NCBI RefSeq assembly: GCF_004331485.1
Contig: NZ_SJKD01000009.1
Coordinates: 62,001-126,000 of the forward strand
DNA length: 64,000 bases
Direction of reading: 5' to 3'
DNA from: Kribbella capetownensis
Lineage (GTDB): Bacteria; Actinomycetota; Actinomycetes; Propionibacteriales; Kribbellaceae
A program made the position numbers and the translations under genes. The notes below the pieces were generated by a model, which did no database searches, was not told where the DNA came from, and saw nothing but the letters and a program-made list of their open reading frames with translations. Below, piece by piece: positions 32,551 through 41,491 of this stretch (position 1 is the first letter of the stretch; the number at the start of each line of letters is the position of its first letter).

Positions 32551-34771
32551 GTACGCCGGCCACGACCAGCGCGTTGCCGGCCAGCGCAGTGCGGAAAGCG
32601 GCCGGTGAGTCGCCCAGGGTCGCGGCGGGTACGGCGGCGATGCTGCTGACCACGGCGTACGTTGTCACGGCCGTACTGAGCCAGATCCGGCTTGGCCTCG
32701 CCGTTGCCGCCACGGCGAGCCAGGCCAGCCCAACCGTGACGACAGGCTCGAGCAGGGCCAGCTTCGTGACTCTGAACCACGAGATCCCGTCGGGGTGTTC
32801 GATCAGCGCGCTCACCAGCAGCAAGAGGCCGCCGGCAACGATCAGCGCCGCGATCGCCGGCAAGACCGGCCAGAACCGCAACCTGATGGGACGGAGCACG
32901 ATCACCAGTACGGCGATCATCACGGCGGCGACTGCCGTCGAGGCGATCCACGGGCCGGTTTCGTCCGCCGAGATGCCGGCGCCGAGGATCAGCACACCGT
33001 CCTCGAGCACCGAGGCAGCACATCCGGCGACAACACCGATCGCGATCGGTCCCGACCACCGGGCGACCAGGCTCGCCACCAGTGCGCCGAGCGAGGACAG
33101 AATCACCGGGTCGCCCCAGCCGCGGTAGACGTACCATCCGGTGTCGTCGTGGTCGTTCCAGACGTAGTGCGCGTACTGGGGACCGGGCCAGTTCAGGTAG
33201 ACGAGTGCCACCCCACCGAGGGCCAGTACGGCAATCGCCCACCATGGAGGCGCGGATCCAGGCTCAGGTTGCGCGGAGGGCGGAGGCTGAGGCGCAGGTT
33301 TGGGTATCGGCTCGGGTTCCATCTCGGCAACAGGTGCTGGTTTGGACGCGGCAACCGGCTCAGACACAGAGGCAGGCTCGGCAACAGGTGCTGCCTTGAA
33401 CGCAGCAACCGTCTCAGGCTGCGGGTCGGACACCGGCGCTGCTTTGGAGGCGGCAGCCGCCTCGGGCTGGGGGTCGGACGCGGGTGCCAGCTCCGGTTCG
33501 GGTTCCGGAGGAGGTGGCTCGGGCTTGGTTTCGGGGAGGGTCAGGTGGACTGGGACTGTGCATTCGCCGGTTGGGCCCGCGACGATGAGGGAGGACTCGT
33601 GGTTGCCGGGGTCGGCGGGGTCGGCGGTTACTCGGACAGTTGTGCCTTCCTGCTCGACCCGGACCCACGCGGCACCCGGCGACGCAACGGCGGTCTGCGC
33701 GATCGGCGGTCCCGAGACCTGGAGTTCAACGCTCGGCACATCCTCGCCGAGTGCGACCTCGCCAGGCGTCACCCGCGGGACGGCAGCAGCGATCGCCTCC
33801 CCGGCGGCCTCGGACACCTTGCGGCTGTCGTCGGTGACCATCCGGTGCAGCGCCTGCCAAGCGGCGTAAGCCTGCCCGAGATCGTCGCCGTCCAGCCGTT
33901 CGCGCAGGTAGTCGACCACGCCGAACCTTGCCGCCGGCAACGGACTCTCCATCGCCTCGAGCAAAGCCGGCGCAAGCGGCGTAGGCGTGATCCGGCGGAC
34001 CCGGCTGCGCGCGATCAGCAACTCGCCCTGCGATCCGAACGTCCACATCTGCGGGTTCTGATTCGGTGTCACCCGATGGACCCGGTCGGTCACGAACCCG
34101 ACCAACTCGGTCAGCCCAACCCACCCGTCGCCGTCCCGATCCGCCTCACCGGTCGTCAATCCGTCCACGACCGCGCTGGTGAACACCGACGGCGTCGGAG
34201 TGGCAGCGTCGGTCGCCAACTGTCCGCCCTCAAAGGCGTACTCCATCGCGCTGGAGGCCGTCACAACCACCCGTCCGCGACCACCGCCCACCTCTTCCTG
34301 ACCGACGAAAGCGTCGCGCACCTGCGCCTCACCGGATGCGCGCACGACCATGCCTCGCGGGAACGCGCCGCCGTAGCAACAATCGAGGAACAGTGCGATC
34401 CGCTGTGCGCGACTGTCCGCCATCTGCCGGTTGACGAAGTCCGCGGCCAGCGCGGTCGACGCGAGCCGGGTCGGCTTGGTGTCCGCGACGGCCAGGAACA
34501 ACTCTCCTGCGGAGTTCTTCAGACCGTGGCAGGAGAAATGCAGCAACAGCAGGTCTTCCGGCGCGCGATCGGCGAAGAAGTCCTCGACCGCGAACCGGAT
34601 CTCCTGGGCGGACTCGTTGTGCAGGACCCGAACTTCGAACCCACCGACCGACGGATCGGCCAGCACCTCCGCCAGTGCGGCCGCGTCCTGTGCCGGTGCG
34701 ACCAGCCTGCGCAGACCGGGATCGTCGTACTGGTCGTTGGCGATGACGAGCGCGACCCTCGAGCCGTCCAT
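32516..34771 (-). CDS. EACC1-associated caspase-like protease with membrane-spanning C-terminus
   Basis: A 751-residue multidomain protein. Residues 1-255 form a caspase/metacaspase p20-like domain: VALVIANDQY, the catalytic His82 in FSCHG and Cys132 in LDCCYGG. An EF-hand-like loop D-x-D-x-DG with Glu at position 12 lies at 211-222. Residues about 262-330 are helical and 335-412 look like a beta-sandwich. A Pro/Glu/Ala-rich linker (about 413-500) leads to some eight transmembrane segments ending WRLRSRP. Its ATG is one base after the stop of the small EACC1-type gene, implying coupled expression. This domain set matches the caspases of predicted bacterial conflict systems in which EACC1 is the invariant partner. 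Whether it causes cell death on activation is inference. Confidence 0.85.
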   Translation of the reverse strand: MDGSRVALVIANDQYDDPGLRRLVAPAQDAAALAEVLADPSVGGFEVRVLHNESAQEIRFAVEDFFADRAPEDLLLLHFSCHGLKNSAGELFLAVADTKPTRLASTALAADFVNRQMADSRAQRIALFLDCCYGGAFPRGMVVRASGEAQVRDAFVGQEEVGGGRGRVVVTASSAMEYAFEGGQLATDAATPTPSVFTSAVVDGLTTGEADRDGDGWVGLTELVGFVTDRVHRVTPNQNPQMWTFGSQGELLIARSRVRRITPTPLAPALLEAMESPLPAARFGVVDYLRERLDGDDLGQAYAAWQALHRMVTDDSRKVSEAAGEAIAAAVPRVTPGEVALGEDVPSVELQVSGPPIAQTAVASPGAAWVRVEQEGTTVRVTADPADPGNHESSLIVAGPTGECTVPVHLTLPETKPEPPPPEPEPELAPASDPQPEAAAASKAAPVSDPQPETVAAFKAAPVAEPASVSEPVAASKPAPVAEMEPEPIPKPAPQPPPSAQPEPGSAPPWWAIAVLALGGVALVYLNWPGPQYAHYVWNDHDDTGWYVYRGWGDPVILSSLGALVASLVARWSGPIAIGVVAGCAASVLEDGVLILGAGISADETGPWIASTAVAAVMIAVLVIVLRPIRLRFWPVLPAIAALIVAGGLLLLVSALIEHPDGISWFRVTKLALLEPVVTVGLAWLAVAATARPSRIWLSTAVTTYAVVSSIAAVPAATLGDSPAAFRTALAGNALVVAGVLIREWRLRSRP

Positions 34772-34772
34772 C

Positions 34773-35156
34773 TCACCCGTCCGCCATGGAGTGCCGTCGG
34801 ACGAACGCGTCCACCAGTTGCTGCTGGGCCTGGTCGCTGGCGCCGGTCAGCTCGATCACGTCGCCGTCGATCGTGAGCTTCACCGTCCGCTCGTTGCCGG
34901 ACCGGCGCAACCAGCCGCGGACCACCGCCACGATCGCACCGACCGCCTGCACCCCTGGCGCCACCGAGACGCTCAGCATGCCGGCGATCGCGGCCAGAGC
35001 ACTGCGCGATCCCTCCGGTGCATCGCCTTCGTGGTACGGCTCGACCGACCGTACGTCGAGCGTCAGCAACTCCTGCCGCAGCAGCAGCGCCAGTTCCTCC
35101 AGGCGTGCGTCGTCCGACCCCTCTTCGACGACCCCCAGCCGTACCTCCGCGCCCAT
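34773..35156 (-). CDS. EACC1-like effector-associated constant component
   Basis: A 127-residue small protein. Order seen: an N-terminal region DARLEELALLLRQELLTLDV, an acidic loop, a Gly/Ala/Val-rich hydrophobic stretch (VAPGVQAVGAIVAVVRGWLRR) and a C-terminal strand pair TVKLTIDGDVIELTG followed by a helix. This is the layout of the effector-associated constant component 1 family described in conflict systems; the assignment is by recall. The ATG at 35156 is preferred, because the longer frame starts in unrelated sequence. It directly precedes the caspase and faces the NfeD-like gene across 116 bases. Confidence 0.75.
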   Translation of the reverse strand: MGAEVRLGVVEEGSDDARLEELALLLRQELLTLDVRSVEPYHEGDAPEGSRSALAAIAGMLSVSVAPGVQAVGAIVAVVRGWLRRSGNERTVKLTIDGDVIELTGASDQAQQQLVDAFVRRHSMADG

Positions 35157-35272
35157 GACCCCTCCCCGCCCCCAGGCCGCGTCGATGCCTCCACCATGCG
35201 CCTGCGGGCGTCCGCGCCACAAGGCGTTAAGCTGCGGAACCCAGAGCAGCCGCGGTACGTCGGAGGGGCGTC

Positions 35273-35467
35273 ATGGTAGGCAAACGGGGGCGCGTGATCG
35301 GGCGGATCGCACCTGGGATCGTCGGCGAGGTGATGCTGCCGGTCCGCGGTGCCACCGAGGCCTTCTACGCTTACCCCGCGATCGACGAGGTGATCGAGGT
35401 GGGCACCCAGGTGGTGGTCGTGGACTACGACCCACCGCGCACTGTCTACGTCGCTCGCGCCATCTGA
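35273..35467 (+). CDS. NfeD-like OB-fold protein
   Basis: A 64-residue protein resembling the soluble C-terminal OB-fold of NfeD: GKRGRVIGRIAPGIVGEVMLP, then VIEVGTQVVVVDYDPPRTVYV. It lacks membrane segments and protease domain. It has a good GGAGGGG site and is followed 27 bases later by a flotillin gene. NfeD-type proteins characteristically pair with SPFH proteins, so the two probably act together at the membrane. Confidence 0.8.
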   Translation: MVGKRGRVIGRIAPGIVGEVMLPVRGATEAFYAYPAIDEVIEVGTQVVVVDYDPPRTVYVARAI

Positions 35468-35494
35468 TTCATCGTTCCGTTCCCTGGAGGGGAA

Positions 35495-36844
35495 ATGCTC
35501 TGGACGTACGTGATCATCGCCGCGGTGGCGGTGGTCGTCCTTCTGATCGTGTTCCGGATGGTCTGGCGGGTGGCGGAGCCGAACGAGGCGCTGATCATCT
35601 CCGGTCTCGGCGCGCACTCGAGCTCCGAGCAGGTCAACGAGACCCTCGGCTTCAAGATCGTCGTCGGCCGCGGTGCCGCGGTCCTGCCGGGATTCCAGAC
35701 CGTACGGCGGTTGCCGCTGGACATCCGGGCGACGCCGCTGACCGTCACCTGCGTGTCCAGCCAGGGCATCCCGCTGCACATCAAGGGCGTGACGGCGTAC
35801 AAGGTCGGTGACGACTACGGCTCGATCGCGAACGCGGCCCGGCGGTTCCTGGAGCAGAGCGACGAGCAGGTGATGAGCACGATCCACGAGCTGTTCGCGG
35901 GTCACCTGCGGGCGATCGTCGGATCCACCACGGTCGAGGAGATGCTGCACGACCGGGAGACGCTGACCACGAACATCCGTGGCTCGCTGGCCGGCGACAT
36001 GGAGAAGCTCGGCCTGGTGGTCGACTCGCTGCAGATCCAGGAGATCGACGACGAGTCCGGCTACATCAAGAACCTCGGCCGCCCGCAGGCCGCCGCGGTC
36101 GAGGCCGCGGCCAGGATCGCGCAGGCCGAGCGGGACCGGGAGGCGACCGAACGCGAGCAGGCTGCGGCGGCGAAGAAGGCGGCGGCGGTGCGGGAGAGCT
36201 CGATCGCTCAGGCCGGTTACCAGGCCGAGGTCGACCAAGCGAACTCGAAGGCGTCGCAGTCCGGTCCGCTGGCCGAGGCGCTGGCCCGGCAGGAGGTCGT
36301 CGTCGCCGAGACGGAGACCGCGAAGCTGAACGCCTCGCTGGCCGAGAAGCAACTGGAGTCGTCGGTGCTGAAGCCGGCCGACGCCGAGGCGTACCGGCAG
36401 CGCACGCTGGCGCAGGCTGCCCGCGACGCGCAGATCGCGGCCGCCGAGGCGAACGCCCGTGAGGTCCAGCTCCGCGGTGAGGCCGAGGCGACGGCGACCG
36501 AGCTGACCGGTAAGGCCGAGGCCGCCGCCGTGCAGGCGAAGGCGATGGCTGAGGCAGCCGGTATCAAGGCTCGGGCCGAGGCGCTGGCCACCAACACCGA
36601 CGCGGTCGTCGCGCAGCAGCTGGCCGAGGCGTACCCGGAGATCGTCGCCGCGGCGGCGGGCTCGTTCGAGAAGGTCGGCAACATGGTCGTGCTGAACGGT
36701 GCCCAGGGCATCGAGGACACCCTGGTCAAGACGATCACGATGGGTGGTTCCGGTTTCGCGCTGGCCAAGCAGCTGATCGAGTCGCTCAGTACGCCGAAGG
36801 ACGAGAAGCCGGCGCTCGAGTCGGTGCCCGACCAGCCGGCCTGA
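35495..36844 (+). CDS. Flotillin-like SPFH-domain protein
   Basis: A 449-residue scaffold protein. An N-terminal membrane segment (LWTYVIIAAVAVVVLLIVFR) is followed by an SPFH domain (about 30-200; VVGRGAAVLPGFQTVRRLPL, LVVDSLQIQEIDD) and a long Ala/Glu-rich coiled-coil flotillin region (about 205-400). It organises membrane microdomains in known relatives. It is co-directional with the NfeD-like gene and divergent from EACC1-caspase; the link to that module is by position only. Confidence 0.92.
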   Translation: MLWTYVIIAAVAVVVLLIVFRMVWRVAEPNEALIISGLGAHSSSEQVNETLGFKIVVGRGAAVLPGFQTVRRLPLDIRATPLTVTCVSSQGIPLHIKGVTAYKVGDDYGSIANAARRFLEQSDEQVMSTIHELFAGHLRAIVGSTTVEEMLHDRETLTTNIRGSLAGDMEKLGLVVDSLQIQEIDDESGYIKNLGRPQAAAVEAAARIAQAERDREATEREQAAAAKKAAAVRESSIAQAGYQAEVDQANSKASQSGPLAEALARQEVVVAETETAKLNASLAEKQLESSVLKPADAEAYRQRTLAQAARDAQIAAAEANAREVQLRGEAEATATELTGKAEAAAVQAKAMAEAAGIKARAEALATNTDAVVAQQLAEAYPEIVAAAAGSFEKVGNMVVLNGAQGIEDTLVKTITMGGSGFALAKQLIESLSTPKDEKPALESVPDQPA

Positions 36845-36853
36845 TCGGCTGGG

Positions 36854-37492
36854 TCAAAGTCCGAGGTAGGCGAGGACCGCGAGGACTCGGCGGTGGCCGG
36901 CATCCGTCGGCGGCAGGTCGAGCTTGAGGAAGACGTTGCCGACGTGCTTGTGGACGGCGCCTTCGGTGACGACCAGGCGGTCCGCGATCGCCGTGTTGCC
37001 GAGTCCTTGCGCCATCAGTGCGAGTACCTCGCGTTCCCGAGGGGTGAGCCGGTCCAGCGGGCTACTCCGCTTGACCATCAGTTGGCTCACCACCTCGGGG
37101 TCCAGCACGGTTCCTCCGGCGGCGACCCGGCGTACCGCTTCGAGGAACTCGTCGACGCGGGAGACGCGGTCCTTGAGCAGGTACCCGACACCCTCGCTAC
37201 CGGCGGCGAGCAGTTCGGCCGCGTAGACCTCCTCGACGTACTGCGAGAACACCAGCACGGGCAGGCCGGGCCGAACGCGGCGGGCCTCGATCGCGGCCCG
37301 CAACCCTTCGTCGGTGAAGGTGGGCGGCAGCCGTACGTCGACCACCGCGATGTCCACCTCGTGCTCGGCGATCGCCTTGGCGAACCCGTCGGCATCGGCG
37401 GCGACCGCGGCCACCTCGAAGCCGGAGTTGCCCAGCAGCAGACCGAGACCCTCGGCAAGGATCGGGTTGTCCTCGAGGATCATCACCCGCAC
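36854..37492 (-). CDS. NarL/FixJ-family response regulator
   Basis: A 212-residue two-component regulator. Receiver domain with acidic pocket LEDNP, phospho-acceptor Asp52 in VVDVRLPP, and Lys in YLLKDRV (near 107). The C-terminal GerE helix-turn-helix has LTPREREVLALMAQG and AIADRLVVTEGAVHKHV. It overlaps the histidine kinase by 10 bases and is probably phosphorylated by it. Confidence 0.94.
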   Translation of the reverse strand: MRVMILEDNPILAEGLGLLLGNSGFEVAAVAADADGFAKAIAEHEVDIAVVDVRLPPTFTDEGLRAAIEARRVRPGLPVLVFSQYVEEVYAAELLAAGSEGVGYLLKDRVSRVDEFLEAVRRVAAGGTVLDPEVVSQLMVKRSSPLDRLTPREREVLALMAQGLGNTAIADRLVVTEGAVHKHVGNVFLKLDLPPTDAGHRRVLAVLAYLGL

Positions 37493-38712
37493 GGGAGGAT
37501 CACCTCGACGGTGGTCGGCCCACCGATCGGGCTCTGCAGTTCCAGCTGACCGTCGATCGCCTGCACCCGGTGGAGCATGCCATGCAGACCGCTCCCCCGG
37601 CCGAGCAGGTCGGACTGCTCGTTGATCCGCGCGCCCCCGATCCCGTCATCGGTGATGACCAGGTACAGCTCCGCAGCACGCCGTTCCATCAGTACGTCGA
37701 CATGTCCGGCGGCGGAGTGCTTGGTGATGTTGGTCAGCGACTCAGCGACGACGAAGTACGCCGCTGCCTCAACGGGCGCGGGCACCTGGCCGAGCTCACC
37801 CAGCCGAAGGTCGACCGGCAGCGGGCAGCGGGCGCACAGCGCGGACACTGCGCCGGCGAGACCACGGTCGGCGAGGATCGGCGGGTACATGGTCCGCAGT
37901 ACGCCGCGCAGCTCGTGCATGGCCTGCTCCGCGCCGTCGCGGGCGTCATCGAGCAGCTTGGCCGCCTTCTCCGGGTCGTCTGCCATTGTCTGCTTGGCGA
38001 TCCCGATCCGCATCGCCAGCGACACCAACTGCGCCTGAGTACCGTCATGCAGGTCCCGCTCGATCCGGCGCAGCTCAGCACCATGCGAATCCACCGCACC
38101 AGCCCGGCTCTTGGTCAGCTCCTCCACCCGCTGTTCCAATCTGGCCGTCCCCAACTGGGACTCGCTAGGCGCCAGCAGGTGGAGCGCTGCCTTCGCGTGG
38201 CCGTGCGCCAGGGCCGGCGCTACCCACCAGAGGAAGCCCAAACTGACCAGCACTTGCAGCGGACCGAGGGTCAACGCCGTGGTCCAGCTGTTGACATCGA
38301 GCCCCATCAGGCTGGCGCCGTTGTTGACCTTCCACGTTGCCATGCTGATGAGTGCCGAGGGCGCTCCGGCCACCGAGACGACCGCAACCACCAGTTCGGG
38401 GATCATCGCCAGCGGCATCAGCAGACACCGCAGACTGCGCTTGAACGACTTGTCCTCGAACAGCGTGACGACGTCGCCCGGCCGGCGGCGCGCCGCCCGT
38501 GGCAGCAGCTCCGGCTGCGGCACACCGAGGTACCACGCGGCGCGGTACCGCTCGATGTTGGCCAGCCGCACCAGACCCGCGGTGACGTCCGGGATGATCC
38601 AGCCCACCAACAGGCCGATCGGCAGTGCGGGGAGCAGCACCAGCGATTTCAGGAACCGGACCATCAGATAGCCGCTGGCCGGCATGCCTCGAGACAGGAT
38701 CTTGGTCAACAT
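37483..38712 (-). CDS. Sensor histidine kinase (HisKA_3 / DesK-like)
   Basis: A 409-residue kinase. About four membrane segments lie in the first 200 residues, without a large extracellular domain. The phospho-His motif is RIERDLHDGTQAQLVSLA; the HATPase_c part contains DDGIGGARI and GRGSGLHGMLHRVQAI. It precedes its NarL-type partner. Signal unknown; the lack of an extracellular sensor suggests a membrane stress or lipid signal (inference). Confidence 0.93.
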   Translation of the reverse strand: MLTKILSRGMPASGYLMVRFLKSLVLLPALPIGLLVGWIIPDVTAGLVRLANIERYRAAWYLGVPQPELLPRAARRRPGDVVTLFEDKSFKRSLRCLLMPLAMIPELVVAVVSVAGAPSALISMATWKVNNGASLMGLDVNSWTTALTLGPLQVLVSLGFLWWVAPALAHGHAKAALHLLAPSESQLGTARLEQRVEELTKSRAGAVDSHGAELRRIERDLHDGTQAQLVSLAMRIGIAKQTMADDPEKAAKLLDDARDGAEQAMHELRGVLRTMYPPILADRGLAGAVSALCARCPLPVDLRLGELGQVPAPVEAAAYFVVAESLTNITKHSAAGHVDVLMERRAAELYLVITDDGIGGARINEQSDLLGRGSGLHGMLHRVQAIDGQLELQSPIGGPTTVEVILPCG

Positions 38713-38785
38713 GCCTCAATCGTGCGCCAACCGAAGGCCGTAGTCGGTACAGCAGACTCTACTGTTCGGGCTCCAGCACACGAGA

Positions 38786-38813
38786 AGGCCCGGGGGTGAT
38801 CCCCCCTGGGCCT
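38786..38813 (-). terminator. Terminator after the amidase gene
   Basis: Inverted repeat AGGCCCGGGGG (38786-38796) with CCCCCCTGGGCCT (38801-38813), 4-base loop and one imperfect pair, ending the leftward amidase transcript before the histidine kinase gene. Confidence 0.7.
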
Positions 38814-38823
38814 CCTGTCGTGG

Positions 38824-40194
38824 TCAGCACTCAGGGACGCCGGGGAGTTTCGGGTTGGGGTCCTGGATGTAGATGTTGCTCATGTAGCCGCCCTGGTCGC
38901 GGAGTCTGGCCCACCAGTCGTTGGTGGTGCCTTCGGCCGTGACCGGGTCGCCCTGGACCTGGCAGGTGACGAACACCTGGGTCGGGCCGGGCAGCTCGGT
39001 GATGATGGGGGCGGTCAGGCTGGGGGCGGAGCGGACGCGGACGCCGCTGCCGTAGGTGGTGAAGTTGTATTCCGGCGGGTTCGGGTTCCCGCCGTTCACC
39101 AGCTCCATGTAGTAGTCCCAGTTCCAGTTCGGACCCGGGTCGGTGTGGGTCTGGTTCGGCATCTCGACGTGCCCCTTGATGTGGGCCCGGTCCTTCGGGA
39201 TGCCCCGGCGGTCCGCGATGTTGCGGGTCAGCGCGGCCGACGAGCGGTACATCGCATCGGTGAACCAGGACGGCTCGTCGACGAAGCCCTCGTGCTCGAT
39301 GCCGATCGTGTAGCCGTTCTCGGAGCCGACGTGCCAGGCGGTGTCCTTCTCGGCCACCATCTGGGTGACCTGACCGTCGCTGGACCGGATCACGTAGTGC
39401 GAGCTGACCTGCGCCGACGGGTTCTTGAACCAGCTGATCGTGCCGGCGTACGACCCTTGCGTCACGTGGATGACGATGGTGGAGATCGCCGCGTTCCGGC
39501 CGACCCGGTAGTTACTGGTGCTGGCCGCGTTCCAGATCGCGCCCGGGTAGTCGACCGCCGCGACCGAGGTCGGTGTGCGGGTGCCGAGCGGGGCGACCTT
39601 GGCGTAGGAGCCGAGCACCGGCGTGACCTTCTTCGGCTCGGTGGTGACACCTGCGGCATGGACACCGGCGCCGATGATCCGGTAGACCTCGTCGGTGTAC
39701 AGGCGCGCGGTCGGCCCGTCGGCGGAGTGCGAGTACTTCGCGACCACGCCGTACCACTTGCCGAGGTTGGACCGATCGGTCAGGCCGGCCGGGTCGGCGT
39801 ACGAGTCCAGGACGGCGGCGGCGCCGAGGATGTTCGACGCGTTGTCCTTGGACAACTGCGCGACCGGCAGACCGGTCAGCTTGGTTGCCTCGGACATCGT
39901 CTGGTTCTTGTCGTTGCTGACCAGGTGCATCACGCCGTAGCCTCCTGCCTGGCTGGGTTGGCCGTTGTGGCCGTCGAGGTGCGATTCGGCGTACCCGACG
40001 CCGACGAGCAGTTCACGCGGTACGTCGTACTTCGCGGCGGCGGTGTCGAACGCGGACGAGAGGCCCGCGGAGCCGGAGGGTTGCGTCGGTTCGGCCGCGT
40101 TGCTCGGCACTGCGCTGAGGGCGAGTGCGCCGGCGGCCGCGACGGCCAGGAGAGTTGTGGACACGTGTCTGGGTACTCGGGCGGGTTTCCCCAT
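38824..40194 (-). CDS. Secreted N-acetylmuramoyl-L-alanine amidase with lysozyme-like and SH3-like domains
   Basis: A 456-residue exported wall hydrolase. The ATG at 40194 has GGAAGGA upstream and starts a signal peptide (MGKPARVPRHVSTTLLAVAA...). Residues about 45-175 resemble a lytic-transglycosylase-like fold (VGVGYAESHLDGHNG, GGYGVMHLV). An Amidase_2/PGRP domain follows with Zn-ligand regions VIHVTQG and HVEMPNQTHTDPGPN. An SH3-type C-terminal domain (GVRVRSAPSLTAPIITELPG) probably binds the wall. This combination could cut both glycan and stem peptide. Confidence 0.88.
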   Translation of the reverse strand: MGKPARVPRHVSTTLLAVAAAGALALSAVPSNAAEPTQPSGSAGLSSAFDTAAAKYDVPRELLVGVGYAESHLDGHNGQPSQAGGYGVMHLVSNDKNQTMSEATKLTGLPVAQLSKDNASNILGAAAVLDSYADPAGLTDRSNLGKWYGVVAKYSHSADGPTARLYTDEVYRIIGAGVHAAGVTTEPKKVTPVLGSYAKVAPLGTRTPTSVAAVDYPGAIWNAASTSNYRVGRNAAISTIVIHVTQGSYAGTISWFKNPSAQVSSHYVIRSSDGQVTQMVAEKDTAWHVGSENGYTIGIEHEGFVDEPSWFTDAMYRSSAALTRNIADRRGIPKDRAHIKGHVEMPNQTHTDPGPNWNWDYYMELVNGGNPNPPEYNFTTYGSGVRVRSAPSLTAPIITELPGPTQVFVTCQVQGDPVTAEGTTNDWWARLRDQGGYMSNIYIQDPNPKLPGVPEC

Positions 40195-40331
40195 CGGGCG
40201 GTTCCTTCCCATGGTCGGTCCGCCGAGGGGCGTCAGCGGTCCCGGGCTCACGCTAGGCCAATATCTTCCGCCGAGACCAGAGTTCAGGTGAACTTTTTTC
40301 CGTCACGGCGTGAATTCGGCCGATCACGCGA

Positions 40332-41420
40332 TCAGCTCACCACCCGGCCGCGCAGAACGATCAGCCGGGGATGGGTCAGCACCGCCGGGTCGGCCCGCGG
40401 GTCCTCGTCGTACACCACCAGGTCGGCCGGATCGCCGGGCTGAAAGGTGCTCGGGGCCCCCAACCACTCACGGGCCGCCCACGAACCAGCGGCCAGCGCC
40501 TGCTCCCCCGACATCCCGATCTCGGTCAGCGCCTGGATCTCCTGCGCCACCAGGCCGTGCCCGAGAACGCCGCCCGCGTCGGTCCCGGCATACACAGGTA
40601 CGCCGGCCTCGAAGGCGTCCCGGAGTCGCTCGAGCCGGCGGTCGTACAGGTCGCGCATGTGGGCCGAGTACACCGGGAACTTGGCGGCGGCCTGATCGGC
40701 GTACTCCGGGAAGTTCTCCAGCTGAATGAGCGTCGGCACCACCGCGACACCGTGCGCGGCCATCTGGTCGAGCATGTCCGGCAGTACGCCGGTGCCGTGC
40801 TCGATGCAGTCGATGCCGGCGGCAAACAGATCCGGCAACGCGTGCTCGCCGAATACATGCGCGGTGACGCGCGCGCCGAGCTGGTGGGCGCGGGCGATCG
40901 CCGCGTCGAGCGCCTCGGCCGGCCAGCAGGCGGTGAGGTCACCGGCGTCCCGGTCGATCCAGTCGCCGACGAGCTTCACCCAGCCGTCGGCCCGGCGGGC
41001 CTCCTGCTCGACGTACGTGACCAGCTCGTCCGGCTCGATCTCCCAGCCGTAGTTGCGGATGTACCGCTTCGAGCGGGCGATGTGGCGGCCGGCCCGGATG
41101 ATCTTCGGCAGGTCCTCGCGCTCGTCGATCCAGCGGGTGTCCGCGGCCGAGCCGGCGTCACGGACCAGCAGCGCACCGGCGGCACGGTCGGCGATCGCCT
41201 GCTCCTCCTGCGTCTCCTTGTCGACCGCACCGCGTTGGTCGAGGCCGATGTGGCAGTGGGCGTCGACCAGACCGGGCACGATCCAGCCACCGGTGTGCAC
41301 GGTGGTGACATCGGCAGCGGTGGGCCGGTCGACGACCAGCCCACCGCTGAGATGGAGCTCTTGCTGTTCGCCGGCCGGCAGCACCGTGCCGACGATTCTG
41401 AGGACGCCGGAGTCGGTCAT
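40332..41420 (-). CDS. Amidohydrolase-family protein (imidazolonepropionase-like)
   Basis: A 362-residue metal-dependent hydrolase. The HxH motif is DAHCHIGLD after IVPGLVDAHC; further ligands appear in ARVTAHVFGEHAL and DCIEHGTGVLPD and the distal catalytic Asp in VYAGTDAGGVLGHGL. The C-terminal small barrel ends PADLVVYDEDPR. The substrate is unknown; relatives include dipeptidases and imidazolonepropionases. The ATG at 41420 is preferred to 41471. Stand-alone gene. Confidence 0.88.
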   Translation of the reverse strand: MTDSGVLRIVGTVLPAGEQQELHLSGGLVVDRPTAADVTTVHTGGWIVPGLVDAHCHIGLDQRGAVDKETQEEQAIADRAAGALLVRDAGSAADTRWIDEREDLPKIIRAGRHIARSKRYIRNYGWEIEPDELVTYVEQEARRADGWVKLVGDWIDRDAGDLTACWPAEALDAAIARAHQLGARVTAHVFGEHALPDLFAAGIDCIEHGTGVLPDMLDQMAAHGVAVVPTLIQLENFPEYADQAAAKFPVYSAHMRDLYDRRLERLRDAFEAGVPVYAGTDAGGVLGHGLVAQEIQALTEIGMSGEQALAAGSWAAREWLGAPSTFQPGDPADLVVYDEDPRADPAVLTHPRLIVLRGRVVS

Positions 41421-41491
41421 ACGCCGACCGTATCCGGGCTGGTGCCCCTTCAGCGATGTGGCTCGAGGCACATCGCCTACGGGGCACTCAC

